A stretch of DNA of 64,000 nt. Source: Actinostola sp. cb2023. Lineage: Eukaryota; Cnidaria; Anthozoa; Actiniaria; Actinostolidae. Both the position numbers and the translations under genes were made by a program. Positions within the stretch are counted from its first letter, which is position 1. Every line of letters starts with the position of its first letter. The notes beneath the pieces were generated by a model, which saw only the letters and a list, made by a program, of their open reading frames with translations, searched no databases and was not told the origin of the DNA. The stretch covers positions 816,001-880,000 of the forward strand of contig JAUJYZ010001540.1 of NCBI GenBank assembly GCA_033675265.1, read 5' to 3'. Below, piece after piece: positions 1-10,960 of this stretch.

Positions 1-387
1 TCAAGCACGTTGCGCTTCCCTCCGAAAGGAAATGACGGCCCGCGAATCCGCAAACGACTCTAGCATTTGTTTTTCTATAAGCTTATCAAAATCGAAAATA
101 TTTTAAACATCATACTTATAGTGTATTCCTGTTTTTACAAGCATTTAGTCGAGTTTAATTGCTATAAAATTATGAGACAAATTTGGCGTCGTCGCATACT
201 GTCTTGAAATGAACATGCAACACGTTTGATGTTAATCAAGTGCCGCCGATCACAGTGCCCATAAACAACTTTTTGTTTCTAATAAAACTTTGGCTTTTTT
301 GAAATCCAGATTATGATAATTTATTTTCTCACCATAGATTTTAAAAGAAACGCTATCAGAACAGACGAATCTGGGGATTGAACCGAA
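1..387. other. Unassigned left edge
   Basis: I see no gene or repeat that I can name here. A short open stretch runs off the left edge on the minus strand (about 1-70), but it is too short to identify. The creatine kinase gene to the right is on the minus strand and lacks its last exons, so part of this sequence may be its intron. Confidence 0.3.
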
Positions 388-666
388 CTACGTCCCATTA
401 GCACCAGATTGGTCTTCGCGAACGACTTGCTCTTCATATTCCGCTGCTTCTTCCTCAGTTGAAAGCGGTTCATAATGTTCACTGTCGTCTTCATATAACA
501 ATTCATGAGAAGAGGAGTAACTACATGCAGTTTCTTCGTCACTTTGGCTCAGATTGTCAATGAAATCTTCATTTAAAAACGACGCCATTCTACAACTAAA
601 GTACGCCAAACTACCATGTGTTGCGCATATGACGTCAGAGAGAATAAAATGCAATACCGCTGACAA
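388..666 (-). CDS. Possible acidic N-terminal exon, function unknown
   Basis: This is an open frame of 92 codons. A second methionine (MASFLNEDF...) is the more natural start, and it is followed by a strongly acidic stretch rich in Glu, Asp and Ser. The composition is coding-like, and a GT near 400 (CAATCTG|GTGCT) could act as a splice donor. No downstream exon was recognised. Acidic N-termini like this are common in transposon-derived and nuclear proteins of cnidarians, but I cannot assign a family. It lies in what may be a creatine kinase intron, on the same strand. A TGACGTCA palindrome at 630-637 lies within the frame, upstream of the second methionine. Confidence 0.3.
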   Translation of the reverse strand: MSAVLHFILSDVICATHGSLAYFSCRMASFLNEDFIDNLSQSDEETACSYSSSHELLYEDDSEHYEPLSTEEEAAEYEEQVVREDQSGANGT

Positions 667-1163
667 TCAAATCGCTGACTCGGCGGAACGCAATTTCGTA
701 ATGGCGGACAGTGTTTTGGCGATGTTCAAAGACAAAATTTGGACGCTTAAATATTTTTTTAAAAACTTATTTTTGTGAATTTATGTTTTTTTCAGTCCTC
801 ATCAGCATTTTATGTGCAAGAAAAGTCTTTAAAAGATGTACAAATTTCATCGTTCTAGCACTTTAAGTACTATAGTTAGAAGTAAGGCTGAAGAAACTAG
901 AGTAGGGAGTTTTTATTACATATAAGTCTTATATTTTAAGGAGAAACACTAGACAATGATATTAAACTACTACGTTTCGATGACATCCTGTCATCATTAC
1001 GAAGTGAGATGAATAATGAGTAACAGATAGTGTTCAATGTTCAATAGTTATAAAAGAGTTCAGTGTTATTTAAACAAATACTTTAGCACGGATGGAACAT
1101 TGAACACTATTCTTATGTTCAAATTATGTAAATTTCGTACGTAACTAATCTCTGTTACTCATT

Positions 1164-1617
1164 AGTCGGGCTTCCTGTGGAAGCTCCGACTCTAAAAATG
1201 AGAAGCGTTCTTTGTCGTCGTCGTCGTCGTTGACCTCAAATCCAGCGCATGCGCCCTGTGCCGGCCGAAGGAGACATGAAGTCTGGCCAAGAAAGATTAG
1301 AAAGCACAAACCAATCAGGGAAAGCACCGGAGGTCAAGGGGCCAACATATAAGTCTTTTGTCGTCTAAGTCTAAATTTAGATTGAAACAGGACGCTCTAG
1401 TAGCGTGAAGCCGGGCTATTAATGTTTTTACTGATATACTGTAAAGTTCGCAGTACTGAAATTGCAAGGAAAGCATGTTCTATCGAGCTCGAGTCACGCA
1501 ACGACGAGCAACCAAAAACTGTTTCAATCGCACTATAAGATATCTATATTTAGTTCAAATACATGTAGGTTACATTTCATTTAGAAGCCCGACTTCACGC
1601 TAGAAGAGCGTCTAGTT
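1164..1617 (+). mobile_element. Hairpin-ended non-autonomous element
   Basis: The left end is a hairpin (1164-1191) starting AGTCGGGCTTCC and closing with CCGACT. The right end (1585-1617) reads AAGCCCGACTTCACGC followed by a GCTAGAAGAGC hairpin and TCTAGTTA. The same end architecture occurs at 5676-8199. An inverted copy of the right end lies inside at 1391-1417, so the element is composite. The internal sequence around 1245-1268 (GCGCATGCGCCCTGTGCCGG) recurs at 11080-11102 in a related copy. No coding capacity was seen. Helitron or Helentron affinity is possible but unproven. Confidence 0.5.
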
Positions 1618-1721
1618 ATGATGATAATGATCTTCGAAACGTAGCAGTTTAATATCACTAGTTTTTCTCCTCACGAATAGTACAATAGAGGCCTTCTTTT
1701 TCTTGTACTGAACCTGATAAC

Positions 1722-1868
1722 AATCGATCGATGATCGATTTTCATCGATTGTCATTTTTCTTGTGTGACTATCGATTGGTGATCGATTGGCCAAAACCAA
1801 TCGATATCAATCGATTAATTATATCGATTATGATCGATTGTTCGATTGGTTTTCCGATCATCGATTGC
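1722..1868. repeat. ATCGAT-rich cluster
   Basis: Eleven ATCGAT hexamers, mostly as ATCGATT or its complement, fall within about 145 bp at irregular spacing. The spacing does not look like a simple tandem repeat. It could be a decayed microsatellite or a cluster of homeodomain or CUT-type binding sites. No function can be shown from sequence alone. Confidence 0.5.
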
Positions 1869-2640
1869 GTACACCGGGATATGGATAAGATATCTGAGAT
1901 ATTGCACCTAATTAATATTCGTAAATCGTCTAACATGCACCAACTGAAATTGTCGTAACTTTTGAAATATCCAAAACGTACACAGGTTTTTACAGATTTG
2001 TGTAAATGAAATGATGTTCAATCCGATTGTGTCAATGAGAGAGTCCAGCGAGGTGCCACTTTTGCAAAATAATCGAGTAAAGTTGGGTAATTTTGAGCCG
2101 CCGTTCAGTTAGATCTTAGTGGGGTTAATTATCAACTAATTTTCTCATAAACGGCTGAACCGATTAATAACGCTTTACCTCTAGACAAACTAGATACATT
2201 TATCTACAACATGATATAAAAAGTTTCGCTGGATAATGCGAGACGAAGTTTGTACAGCGCCGTAAAGAAGTGCATAATTTCATGCAAATTTGACCTCTTG
2301 ACCAGCTCTCAGACGGAATCATTTCAAAAAATAAAATAAAATAAAATAAAAATATTTTGAAGCAAACCAAACCCGTTTTAGTTTTAACCTTGATATAGTC
2401 TTTCATTAGCTAGAGTTTGGGAGATATTTATTTTAGAAGCGAAAACGACTGAGAGGTTTTTATAGAGACGGCCAGTTAAAATCTAAGGAAGTTTTCGATT
2501 GTATTTTTGCCATTCACTGATCCGTTCTGAGCGTGGAAATTCTGCTTTAAATTGTGCAAGTAATAGGCTACTACTTCTGTATGATGATACAAATAAGCTA
2601 TTAGGTTTCACATTTTAAATCTATCAAAACAGCTTTATTA

Positions 2641-2675
2641 AGAAGCCCGAGTTCACGCTAGTAGAGCGTCTTGTT
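2641..2675 (+). mobile_element. Isolated right end of hairpin element
   Basis: The sequence AAGCCCGAGTTCACGCTAG followed by TAGAGCGTCTTGTT matches the right end of the elements at 1164-1617 and 5676-8199. The matching left end was not found nearby, so this is a fragment or the end of a larger diverged copy. The surrounding 667-3111 holds no recognised exon. Confidence 0.45.
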
Positions 2676-3111
2676 CAATAAAGTTAGTCACGTACCCTTG
2701 ACTCGCAAAGGTGCGACCCCAGAAAATCAAGGGAGATACTGTTTACCAAGTCTTTCTACCTGAATTCCCTGACATTTCGACAAGAAAATCGGCCATCTCA
2801 TTTTCAATATCACTTGAATTTGAGTCACCGCAGTGTTCTTGTTTAGTACAAGACGTTCATGAAGAATATGGCTGCAAATAGAAACCCCCATGATCCTTCA
2901 GGGTCGCACCTTTCACCCTTTTGGGGGGACTAACGTAGGTGTATAACACGGTGTAGACAATAGGTGTATAACACGGGTAAAACATTGTTTGATTTGCGAT
3001 AATTCTGGACGACAAACAGTCGAGCAAGGAAAGACCATGGCTGCGCGAAAGAGAGGACGATGCCCGGGGGACGATGTGTGCACACTCCGGTGTATGTTTG
3101 GGATTGCTAAC

Positions 3112-5132
3112 CTGATTGATTCCCTTGCAGAATCTAACGAATACATCTCTCATGTTGCCTCCTTTCTGCATTGAAATCAAGCGTGTATGATCCTCTTCGT
3201 TTATCCAGACAAGAAAGTTTTTGTTCTTGTTGTGCCAGATCCCGCGAGCATCGGGCCAATCCCGAGCCATACCCGCACACGTCAGGAGTGGGGAAACAGG
3301 TTTGTCGAAAAGGAAGTGATCGCCAATGAGCTGCTCTTGTTCTTGTTCAGTCATTTTACCCAGTGGATAGTAAGTACCAGATAGATCACCTGAAATAATA
3401 CACATCGGTTAACAATCATACCTTCCCCCACCCCCTGGTGTATATACAGATAGATCACCTGAAATGATACACATCGGTTAACAATCATCCCTTCTCCCAC
3501 CCCATGGGGCTATATATAACGCAATATAAAGAATTGCCTATTTCTGGTTTGCAAGCCGCAATCCCTGGATATTTAAAGTACAAAGACGCAACGGCCATGA
3601 TGGAGGTACAAACGAGACAAGCTAATGAGGAATGCTTTGTTATTGAGCACCAACATGGCCGCCATGACGTCATGCACGTTGAACCCACTGCATGTAATGG
3701 TGAATATGAACCACTGTCCATGCTTGCGATGTGCGAGTTGTATTTCACATTTTTCAGACGTGAAACAAGTTTAACTGACTAACCTTTAAGCTCACCCAAA
3801 GCACCAATCATAATTTTCTCAACCTCTCGTCTTTCAGCACGGGTACAGTGAGGAGGAAGACCAAATCCTCTAATAGACCTCCCTGTCCTGCATCGTGACG
3901 ACAACACGTATCGTTCGTCAAACGTACCACCTCGGATCTTAGACGAATCCAGGTCAGTCAAGTGTTTGTCTATCTTGTTATAGCCATTGTGACGTTGTTC
4001 GATGATGGGATCCATTAATTCGGCAAACACTTCATACGTCTCTTCATCGCCGGCAACCAGTCCCACAGTAGTAATGAATGGGTGACCAGGGTTGTCGACA
4101 CCTGAGATTACAATACAATACAATACAATACAATACAATAAATTACAATACAATGCAATACAATGCAATGCAATACAATACAATACAATACAATACAATA
4201 CAATACAATACAATACAATACAATACAATAACTTTTATTGCATGCATCATTGCGCGGAGTATTGCACCAGCAATGCCATGATATCAACGTGTGTCCACAG
4301 GAGTAAGACAACATAGGTGGATACACCTGAATCATATCTCCAGCAATATAACGCACACAACGCGCACACCATGTTAACGGTAATCTTTCTCGTAAAATCA
4401 TCAAGTGCGCACATTTTATATTTTGACTGAGCAGGACACGAAGATAAGGCTGGTATCGTGTAACTCCTTCCTAATTAACTCCGTTATTGTTTTATAATTG
4501 TTTGCTTTAAATAACACAAGTTTTTACACATACAAACTAACAGCAACAAAAAATCAGTTACAGAGTTGACGGAAGAGGTAATTTTAACAATCACTATTAT
4601 TGTTGGTACTTATTTTTTTCAGTTTTCATCAAGGGAAATAATTTTCAAGACCTCAAAAGTAATTTTCTCCTAGTTTCTCCTGTGTTCTCGCTTGCGCGCG
4701 CGAAATCTAACTTATGACAATAGATTAAGAGCGCGCGCGCAACATTATACAACCACAGTACTAACCTGTCTGTATTGCTTGATCTAACGTAAACCCATTT
4801 GGAGTAACCTTATTCCTTAGCTTGGTGTAGAGTCTTGGCGTGAGATGGTTTGCCATGCAGTTGTTATGATGTCTCAGATCAGGGTAATCATCCATGGCAT
4901 GAAATTCTCGACGTATTCCATAAAATTTACTGAAACGAAAGCTACTTCCGCCACTAGAGAAATACTTGGCTGCTGCATAGGCGCTTACACCCAGACCTAT
5001 AACAGACGCGACCAGTACACGCTTGTTTGCTAACATATTGTCCATAAACTGGTTTGTTCTTTTTGCAAGCGATTTTATAGATGATAGATTCTGCAATTGG
5101 TGACGTAGAATAATTGATTCAGTAATTCGCAT
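3112..5132 (-). CDS. Mitochondrial creatine kinase, 5' three exons
   Basis: The enzyme transfers phosphate between ATP and creatine in the mitochondrial intermembrane space. Exons are 5132-4766, 4101-3784 and 3389-3112. All have GT-AG borders and matching phases, giving 321 codons. The N-terminus is Arg/Lys-rich with a hydrophobic stretch ([20 protein letters not shown]), as expected for a mitochondrial presequence plus sorting signal. Family motifs follow: [18 protein letters not shown], the VDNPGHPF guanidino-specificity loop, [12 protein letters not shown] with nucleotide-binding arginines, [13 protein letters not shown], and NEED with the catalytic glutamate. Family members are about 415 residues. 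The last 120 or so, including the reactive-cysteine CPSNLGTG region, are not found in the 3.1 kb to the left, so they lie beyond the window or are lost. The start at 5132 is the first methionine of the frame; internal methionines are possible alternatives. Vertebrate homologues are CKMT1 and CKMT2. Confidence 0.93.
3380..3500. repeat. Tandem duplication covering a splice acceptor
   Basis: About 50 bp around the acceptor of creatine kinase exon 3 (about 3380-3430) is repeated at about 3449-3500, with the shared block AGATCACCTGAAAT. The duplicate therefore carries a second intact acceptor context about 69 bp upstream on the minus strand. Reading from that second acceptor in the gene's phase reaches a stop codon before exon 3. 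Confidence 0.8.
4111..4229. repeat. CAATA pentanucleotide microsatellite
   Basis: About 24 copies of a 5-bp unit (CAATA on plus, TATTG on minus) with a few variants. The array ends about 10 bp upstream of the acceptor of creatine kinase exon 2, replacing the usual polypyrimidine tract with TATTG repeats. Confidence 0.95.
4690..4742. repeat. CG-rich inverted repeat in creatine kinase intron 1
   Basis: TTGCGCGCGC on the left and GCGCGCGCAA on the right enclose a short AT-rich centre that is itself partly symmetric (ATCTA and TAGAT). It can form a hairpin or Z-DNA-prone structure. Confidence 0.6.
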
Positions 5133-5675
5133 TAATTAACTATTAATTATCCAACTCAGTAGAACGATTTCACGTAAACCACTTTAATTAAAAATGCTAA
5201 TTAGATTGATCTTATGCTAATGACACTGGAAACGTGTTCATGAAACGTACTTGCACTGAACACGTAAACAAGCTGACTAGAGCTTCACAAATCTTTATTT
5301 TATTGCTATATAATGCACTTATCAGCGGCCATCCGGGGGGGGGGGGGGGGGGGGGGGGTGACTCTGGGGACATACGCGGGCATGGTGCGGGATTTGTTGA
5401 CTTTTGCAGTATTTTTTTAGCCCGGGAAAGGGGAATTGGATAGCCTTTGTATTTGCCGTAAAGAATCCCAGGGAGACACCCGCGGGGTTTGTTACACAGA
5501 CGCCATCTTGGAAATCGAGAGATCCTGGGAACAAGTGTGTCACTGAGCCAATATGGCGGATGACATCAATGCGTTGAGAACTGTTTTATCCACAATATTG
5601 TTATTTAAATGAAGCCATCCATCCGTGTTTTAAATTTCACTTGCTGTTAAAACAAATAAACTTGGAGATCTTATT
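5133..5675. other. 5' flank of creatine kinase, with poly-G tract
   Basis: This is the upstream side of the creatine kinase gene and should hold its promoter, but I recognise no TATA box or initiator with confidence. A run of 24 G residues occupies 5335-5358. The sequence after it (GGGATTTGTTGAC, CCCGGGAAAGGGG) resembles the G-tract element at 19542-20080. No coding frame was supported. Confidence 0.5.
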
Positions 5676-6440
5676 ACTCGGGCCCTTCCGAAGGAAGCCC
5701 GAGTTATAAAATGGGTTTTTGTTAGTAGTATTAGTCGTTTTGTTTGGTCAAAGAATGAAGAAAGTATGCGACGTATTTAATCGTATCGAGTTTCAAGATT
5801 ACTCAGCAGATAAGAAAAAACAAACGACACACAGGACTCAAGTAGATTTGAATCTTAGTTTTGAAAGCAGCTGTAGATCTTCAAGCTATTAAAAGGTCAG
5901 GATTCTAATTCATCGTTCAATGACTAGAAGTGGTAGAAGGACTAGAAGCTCGCTTAAAATATATTTAACAAAAACAAACGTGAGGGCGTTATCAGAACCA
6001 TCTGACCTATGCAACCTCCAGACGTATCATGTACGTACTCACCCGACACATAGTCTCCCTCGTCACTCAACTGTCACTGATTGTCATGACGTCAGAGAAA
6101 TGATATTGTATTGAAGAAGATGTCCTTGTTTTATTCGACGTTCGAACCGTAACTCGAACCCGAACTTGAACTCGATTCCAAACTCGACGTTTCGGGATCT
6201 GAAGCTAGAGAGCGGACCTTTACACGAACTCATCAAAATCAAATCAATTGAACTCAAAGTCAAAAGGTAATCAAATGAACTCAAAGTCAAAGGCAAATCA
6301 AATGAACTCGACACATACATGTATATACATAGTCTCCCTCGTCACGCAACTGTCAGTCATTGTCAGGTCTCTCCTCACGCAACTGACATTGTCCTTGCCA
6401 GTGTCATAAGCCCGAGTGTACGCTCATTGAGCGTCTTGTT
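5676..6440 (+). mobile_element. Hairpin-ended element, tandem copy 1
   Basis: The left end is a hairpin, ACTCGGGC...CTTCCGAAGG...GCCCGAGT (5676-5704). The right end is AAGCCCGAGTGTACG followed by an ACGCTCATTGAGCGT hairpin and CTTGTT. It is 765 bp long and is followed directly by copy 2 in the same orientation. A 64-codon plus-strand frame (5920-6114) is almost identical in copy 2 but matches no family I know and is probably non-coding. A TGACGTCA palindrome occurs at 6087-6094. Confidence 0.7.
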
Positions 6441-7198
6441 ACTCGGGCCCTTCCGAAGGAAGCCCGAGTTATAAAATGCGTTTTTCGGTAGTCGTCGTAG
6501 TTTTTGTTCGGTCAAAGAATGACGAAAGTATGCGACGTATTTAATCGTATCGAGTTTCAAGATTACTCAGCAGATAAGAAAAAAACAAACGACACACAGG
6601 ACTCAAGTAGATTTGAATCTTAGTTTTGAAAGCAGCTGTAGATCTTCAAGTATTAAAAGGTCAGGATTCTAGTTCATCGTTCAATGACTAGAAGTGGTAG
6701 AAGGACTAGAAGCTCGCTTAAAATATATTTAACAAAAACAAACGTGAGGGCGTTATCAGAACCATCTGACCTATGCAACCTCCAGACGTATCATGTACGT
6801 ACTCACCCGACACATAGTCTCCCTCGTCACTCAACTGTCACTGATTGTCATGACGTCAGAGAAATGATATTGTATTGAAGAAGATGTCCTTGTTTTATTC
6901 GACGTTCGAACCGTAACTCGAACCCGAACTCGAACTCGATTCCACACTCGACGTTTCGGGATCTGAAGCTAGAGAGCGGGCCTTTACACGAACTCATCAA
7001 AATCAAATCAATTGAACTCAAAGTCAAAAGGTAATCAAATGAACTCAAAGTCAAAGGCAAATCAAATGAACTCGACACATACATGTATATACATAGTCTC
7101 CCTCGTCACGCAACTGTCAGTCATTGTCAGGTCTCTCCTCACGCAACTGACATTGTCCTTGTCATAAGCCCGAGTGTACGCTCATTGAGCGTCTTGTT
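6441..7198 (+). mobile_element. Hairpin-ended element, tandem copy 2
   Basis: A near-identical 758-bp copy of the preceding element, joined head-to-tail without a spacer. The differences are a few substitutions and small gaps, so the duplication is recent or the copies are being homogenised. Confidence 0.7.
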
Positions 7199-8199
7199 AC
7201 TCGGGCTCTTCCGAAGGAAGCCCGAGTTATAAAATGCGTTTTTCGGTAGTAGTAGTAGTAGTTTTGTTCGGCTCAAGAATGACGAAAGTATGTGACGTAT
7301 TTAATCGTATCGAGTTTCAAGATTACTCAGCAGATAAGAAAAGACAAACGACACACAGGACTCAAGTAGATTATGAATCTTAGTTTTGAAAGCAACATGT
7401 CGTTAATAATCCGTTACTGAGCAGCTTCGTATTATGTCTCTGAAGCTAGTGAGCAAGGGTTTGATTTTTCAGTAGATTTTGTTTAGATAGCTAATATCGC
7501 TTTGCTTGCTGCCTGACTGTCGTCACGCGCCGTGAAAAACCGTTTAAAAAGTATCCGGCAATAAAACGAAACACATTTCTCAGATATATAATGATGGATG
7601 TTTATTCGATTCGACGTTTGAAAAATTCAGAAGGAAAAGAAATCGTAGAAATCATACTTCAAAACTTCATCAATTAAAGCAAAGCTAAACAAGCTCAATG
7701 TCCGAAATTTGGGGTCATGCCAAAGTTGTTTTATAGCCTATTTATATACTTGCACAATACAAAAGCGCATTAATTTTAGAACCGCGGCACAGCGCTATTT
7801 AAAGCAGAATTTCCACGCTGAAAACAAGTCAGTGAACGGCAAAAATACAATCAAAATCAAAACGTCATTAGAGATTAGGGATCTGTTGAAGAAGAAGACG
7901 CTCAATGAGCGTATAGTCGGGTATTTAATATGACAATGAGAGTTGCGTGACGAGAAACAATTTATGTCGATGACTCATAAAGATTCGTGTAGGTACGTCT
8001 GTATTACATATTTAAACGTACTTGAGGTCACTTGAGGTTGCATATTGATATCGCCACAAACGTGTCAAATAGTTATTGTTCGCTCAGCTATACATAGTCT
8101 CCCTCGTCACGCAACTGTCAGTCATTGTCAGGTCTCTCCTCACGCAACTGACATTGTCCTTGTCATAAGCCCGAGTGTACGCTCATTGAGCGTCTTGTT
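7199..8199 (+). mobile_element. Hairpin-ended element, tandem copy 3, rearranged
   Basis: The left end and first 190 bp match copies 1 and 2, and the last 110 bp match their right end. The middle differs and contains an inverted right end (7895-7950, GACGCTCAATGAGCGT then TAGTCGGG), showing insertion of another copy in the opposite orientation. Confidence 0.6.
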
Positions 8200-8221
8200 C
8201 ACTTTAAAAATTGAATGAGAG

Positions 8222-8372
8222 TTGGGCTTGTGTTTCATGTACCGGACACGGTCACCGGCAAATTCAATAGTGAATAGAGAACATTTTATGCCTACGACAA
8301 AAGATGACAATAGAACGAACCAAACAAATATTACAGTCATTGTGGTTTTCCGGTACATGAAACACAACCCAA
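8222..8372. mobile_element. Short foldback element (MITE-like)
   Basis: Inverted ends of about 25 bp, TTGGGCTTGTGTTTCATGTA at the left and TACATGAAACACAACCCAA at the right, enclose about 100 bp. A GAG trinucleotide flanks both sides, a possible 3-bp target duplication. Confidence 0.6.
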
Positions 8373-8863
8373 GAGTTGTCTCTGACTTTGAAATTAATGT
8401 TATGTTATGACTATTCATGACAGTCCCTCATATAACTATTCAAGCATCCAACACATGTGGGATGCTATGTCCTCGACTCTGCGCATGAGCAGAACCTATG
8501 CAAAGACCGGAATTCTTTCTTTTCTGGAATAAAATATTGGAACTCTTTATTTCTTGCCTTTAGCCCATTGCTTATAAACGTTTGCACACCATGAAGTGTG
8601 TTTTTTCGTATTTTCGGGCACTTCCCCTTGCTTGGTCAACTACAGCGTATTTTACAAAGGCAAAACAACTGCCCGCCATGATTTGTGACAAAATGACGAT
8701 TAATTATTCCTAAACTGACTAAAAAATACTCGACATTGTACAAATGAAACAAAGCATTCCAATGTATAAAGTTCCCCAGAGTGTCGTGTAATCAACGCTC
8801 TTTGAGAAAAAGATTGTAGTTCGTACCGCTCTGAGTTAATCAAAGTGAACAATATTTTACTTT

Positions 8864-9006
8864 AGAGTGCAGTCCATATGTCCGTGAAATAATACTATTA
8901 CTAAATAGTACTAAATAGTGTTATTTCTATTGTTTTCTATTGTTTCATCAGTGCTATTTAGTACTAATTAGTTAGTACTGTTTCACGGACATATGGACTG
9001 CACTCT
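8864..9006. mobile_element. 143-bp MITE with about 26-bp inverted ends
   Basis: AGAGTGCAGTCCATATGTCC at the left and GGACATATGGACTGCACTCT at the right are perfect complements. The inside is also nearly self-complementary (TAGTACTAAATAG and CTATTTAGTACTA), so the whole element can fold. Confidence 0.8.
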
Positions 9007-9011
9007 ATTTC

Positions 9012-9195
9012 CTCGGTGATCATGGTATTACAAACTAATACCATGGCTTCTTCGGGATATTAGTGATTAAATATCCCTCAGCCTCGGGAAGCTTAGTAAA
9101 AGTCCCTCGCCCGGGGCTCGGGACTTCCACTAAACTTCCCTCGGTTTCGGGGACATTTAATCTCTAATATCCCTCAGTGCCATGGTATTACTTAT
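9012..9195. mobile_element. Foldback element around CATGGTATTAC
   Basis: The core 9055-9172 is a long imperfect hairpin: GGATATTAG, CTCGGGAAG, TTAGT and AAGTCCC on the left are matched by GGGACTT, ACTAA, CTTCCC and CTAATATCC on the right. CATGGTATTAC occurs near both ends as a direct repeat. Confidence 0.55.
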
Positions 9196-9237
9196 AATAA
9201 ACAACCAAGCGTAAACATGGCCTTAGACACCTGTACC

Positions 9238-9675
9238 TTAAAGTGCCTATGAAACGAAAAAACAGACTGGCCCCGTTTTTATTTGCTATTACGAAAGTTT
9301 ACTATTTGCTTGTTTACATGGCGTTAATAAAAAGTGAATTGAGCTTCAGGAACATTTTTTATTTCCCGCACGAAGTTGGGCATTTTGGATTTCAAAGTGC
9401 GACAATTCCCGCTCGGTCAAACTATAGAAATGTGACGTCATAAGTTGTGCAAACAATTAAAGGCATACACAACTTATGACGTCACCGAGCCATTGTCAAG
9501 GGCCCAGTCTCTTGTCGCACATTTTGGTTGAAAATGATAATTTTCGAACCGCGAAAAGAAAATGTTCGCACGCTCAAAGTCGATGCTTAAATACAGCAAA
9601 TGTTCAGAGAAAGACCAAACAACAATAATGTACAATAAAACAAGGATCGACATTTTCGTTTCATAGGCACTTTAA
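9238..9675. mobile_element. MITE with TTAA flanks
   Basis: Inverted ends AGTGCCTATGAAACGAAAA (left) and TTTTCGTTTCATAGGCACT (right) are each bordered by TTAA, the target duplication typical of piggyBac-type insertion. An internal palindrome, 9433-9484, carries TGACGTCATAAGTTGTG in both orientations. No transposase frame is present. Confidence 0.75.
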
Positions 9676-10412
9676 GAAGAGGCGATGATCTCTTCAATCC
9701 CTCCAACGCGAAGAATTAAAGACTGTTCCGACGAGGACGATGAATGATTCTTGAACTATCTTGGACTTTTTGACTTTGATACAATTCCTTGTCTTGTACT
9801 GAGTCTTGTAAATAGCAATACAGTGTAAAGTGTGGTGTAGGTAATCAGTATGTAACAGCCAGCGTATGTACTTCTGATATTAGCGATTTCCAAAGGATAG
9901 TATTAAGTTTTTCCTTAAAGCTTTCATCCTTAAATAGGGTCAACCCCCCGGGCTTGGTAATCCATCCGTCTAGACCAAATCGGCCATTCCATGATCCATG
10001 CCAAATCTTTTGGGAATACGGTTCTTTGTCTGTTGTATTTCGATTTCAATAGAGCATTGACATGGAAATGACTGAATGCAATGTTTACATTCTTTAAACC
10101 AATTCATGTAAATTCGTTCAGTTTTTGTAACTCATCTAGCTTGGAGTACGCGAGTAGCTCCCGTTATACTTTAACTTTGCCATGGTTTCACGGGGGGTTT
10201 CACCGATAAGGTCATGATCATGTAATTCATGGTTCCACAGCAACAATGATAAAAAAACGCACAACCAATCAGCCCATTGCCAGTATTCCCAATGGAATAA
10301 TTCAGGTCCCACAAACACAATATTTGAATTGTTGTTTACAGACAGGTTTTGAACATTTTACAAATTTTACATTTTACAAATTTTTATTTTTTTATTTTTA
10401 TTAATTTTTAAA
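9676..10412. other. Intergenic, no gene seen
   Basis: AT-rich sequence without a supported exon. Short motifs such as ACATTTTACAAATTTT recur just before the 49-bp array. Confidence 0.5.
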
Positions 10413-10860
10413 ATTGTACTAGATGGTCAGAGTATCTAGCTAATAAAACCCCATATACAATATTGTACTAGATGGTCAGAGTATCTAGCTAATAAAACCC
10501 CATATACAATATTGTACTAGATGGTCAGAGTATCTAGCTAATAAAACCCCATGTATAATATTGTACTAGATGGTCAGAGTATCTAGCTAATAAAACCCCA
10601 TGTATAATATTGTACTAGATGGTCAGAGTATCTAGCTAATAAAACCCCATATACAATATTGTACTAGATGGTCAGAGTATCTAGCTAATAAAACCCCATG
10701 TATAATATTGTACTAGATGGTCAGAGTATCTAGCTAATAAAACCCCATATACAATATTGTACTAGATGGTCAGAGTATCTAGCTAATAAAACCCCATATG
10801 TATAATATTGTACTAGATGGTCAGAGTATCTAGCTAATAAAACCCCATATCTATAATATT
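10413..10860. repeat. 49-bp minisatellite, about nine copies
   Basis: The unit begins ATTGTACTAGATGGTCAGAG and starts at 10413, 10462, 10511, 10560, 10609, 10658, 10707 and 10756, then shifts slightly in the last copy. Each unit contains CTAGAT...ATCTAG, which can fold, and ends with ATATACAAT or TGTATAAT variants. Confidence 0.95.
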
Positions 10861-10960
10861 CTTCAATCGCGCTTCAGTTCCGGTGCTGATTTTAGATAAA
10901 ATGTGATGGCTTGTGGGACATAGCAACAGTAACTATGGAGTTTCGGAACCATGAATAATT

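Noticed and set aside
2857..3111. Extension of the creatine kinase frame beyond exon 3
   Set aside because: Homology stops exactly at a GT donor (3111-3110); the open frame beyond it is intron.
4078..4404. Frames of Ile/Val/Leu/Cys repeats on both strands
   Set aside because: They are translations of the CAATA microsatellite in creatine kinase intron 1.
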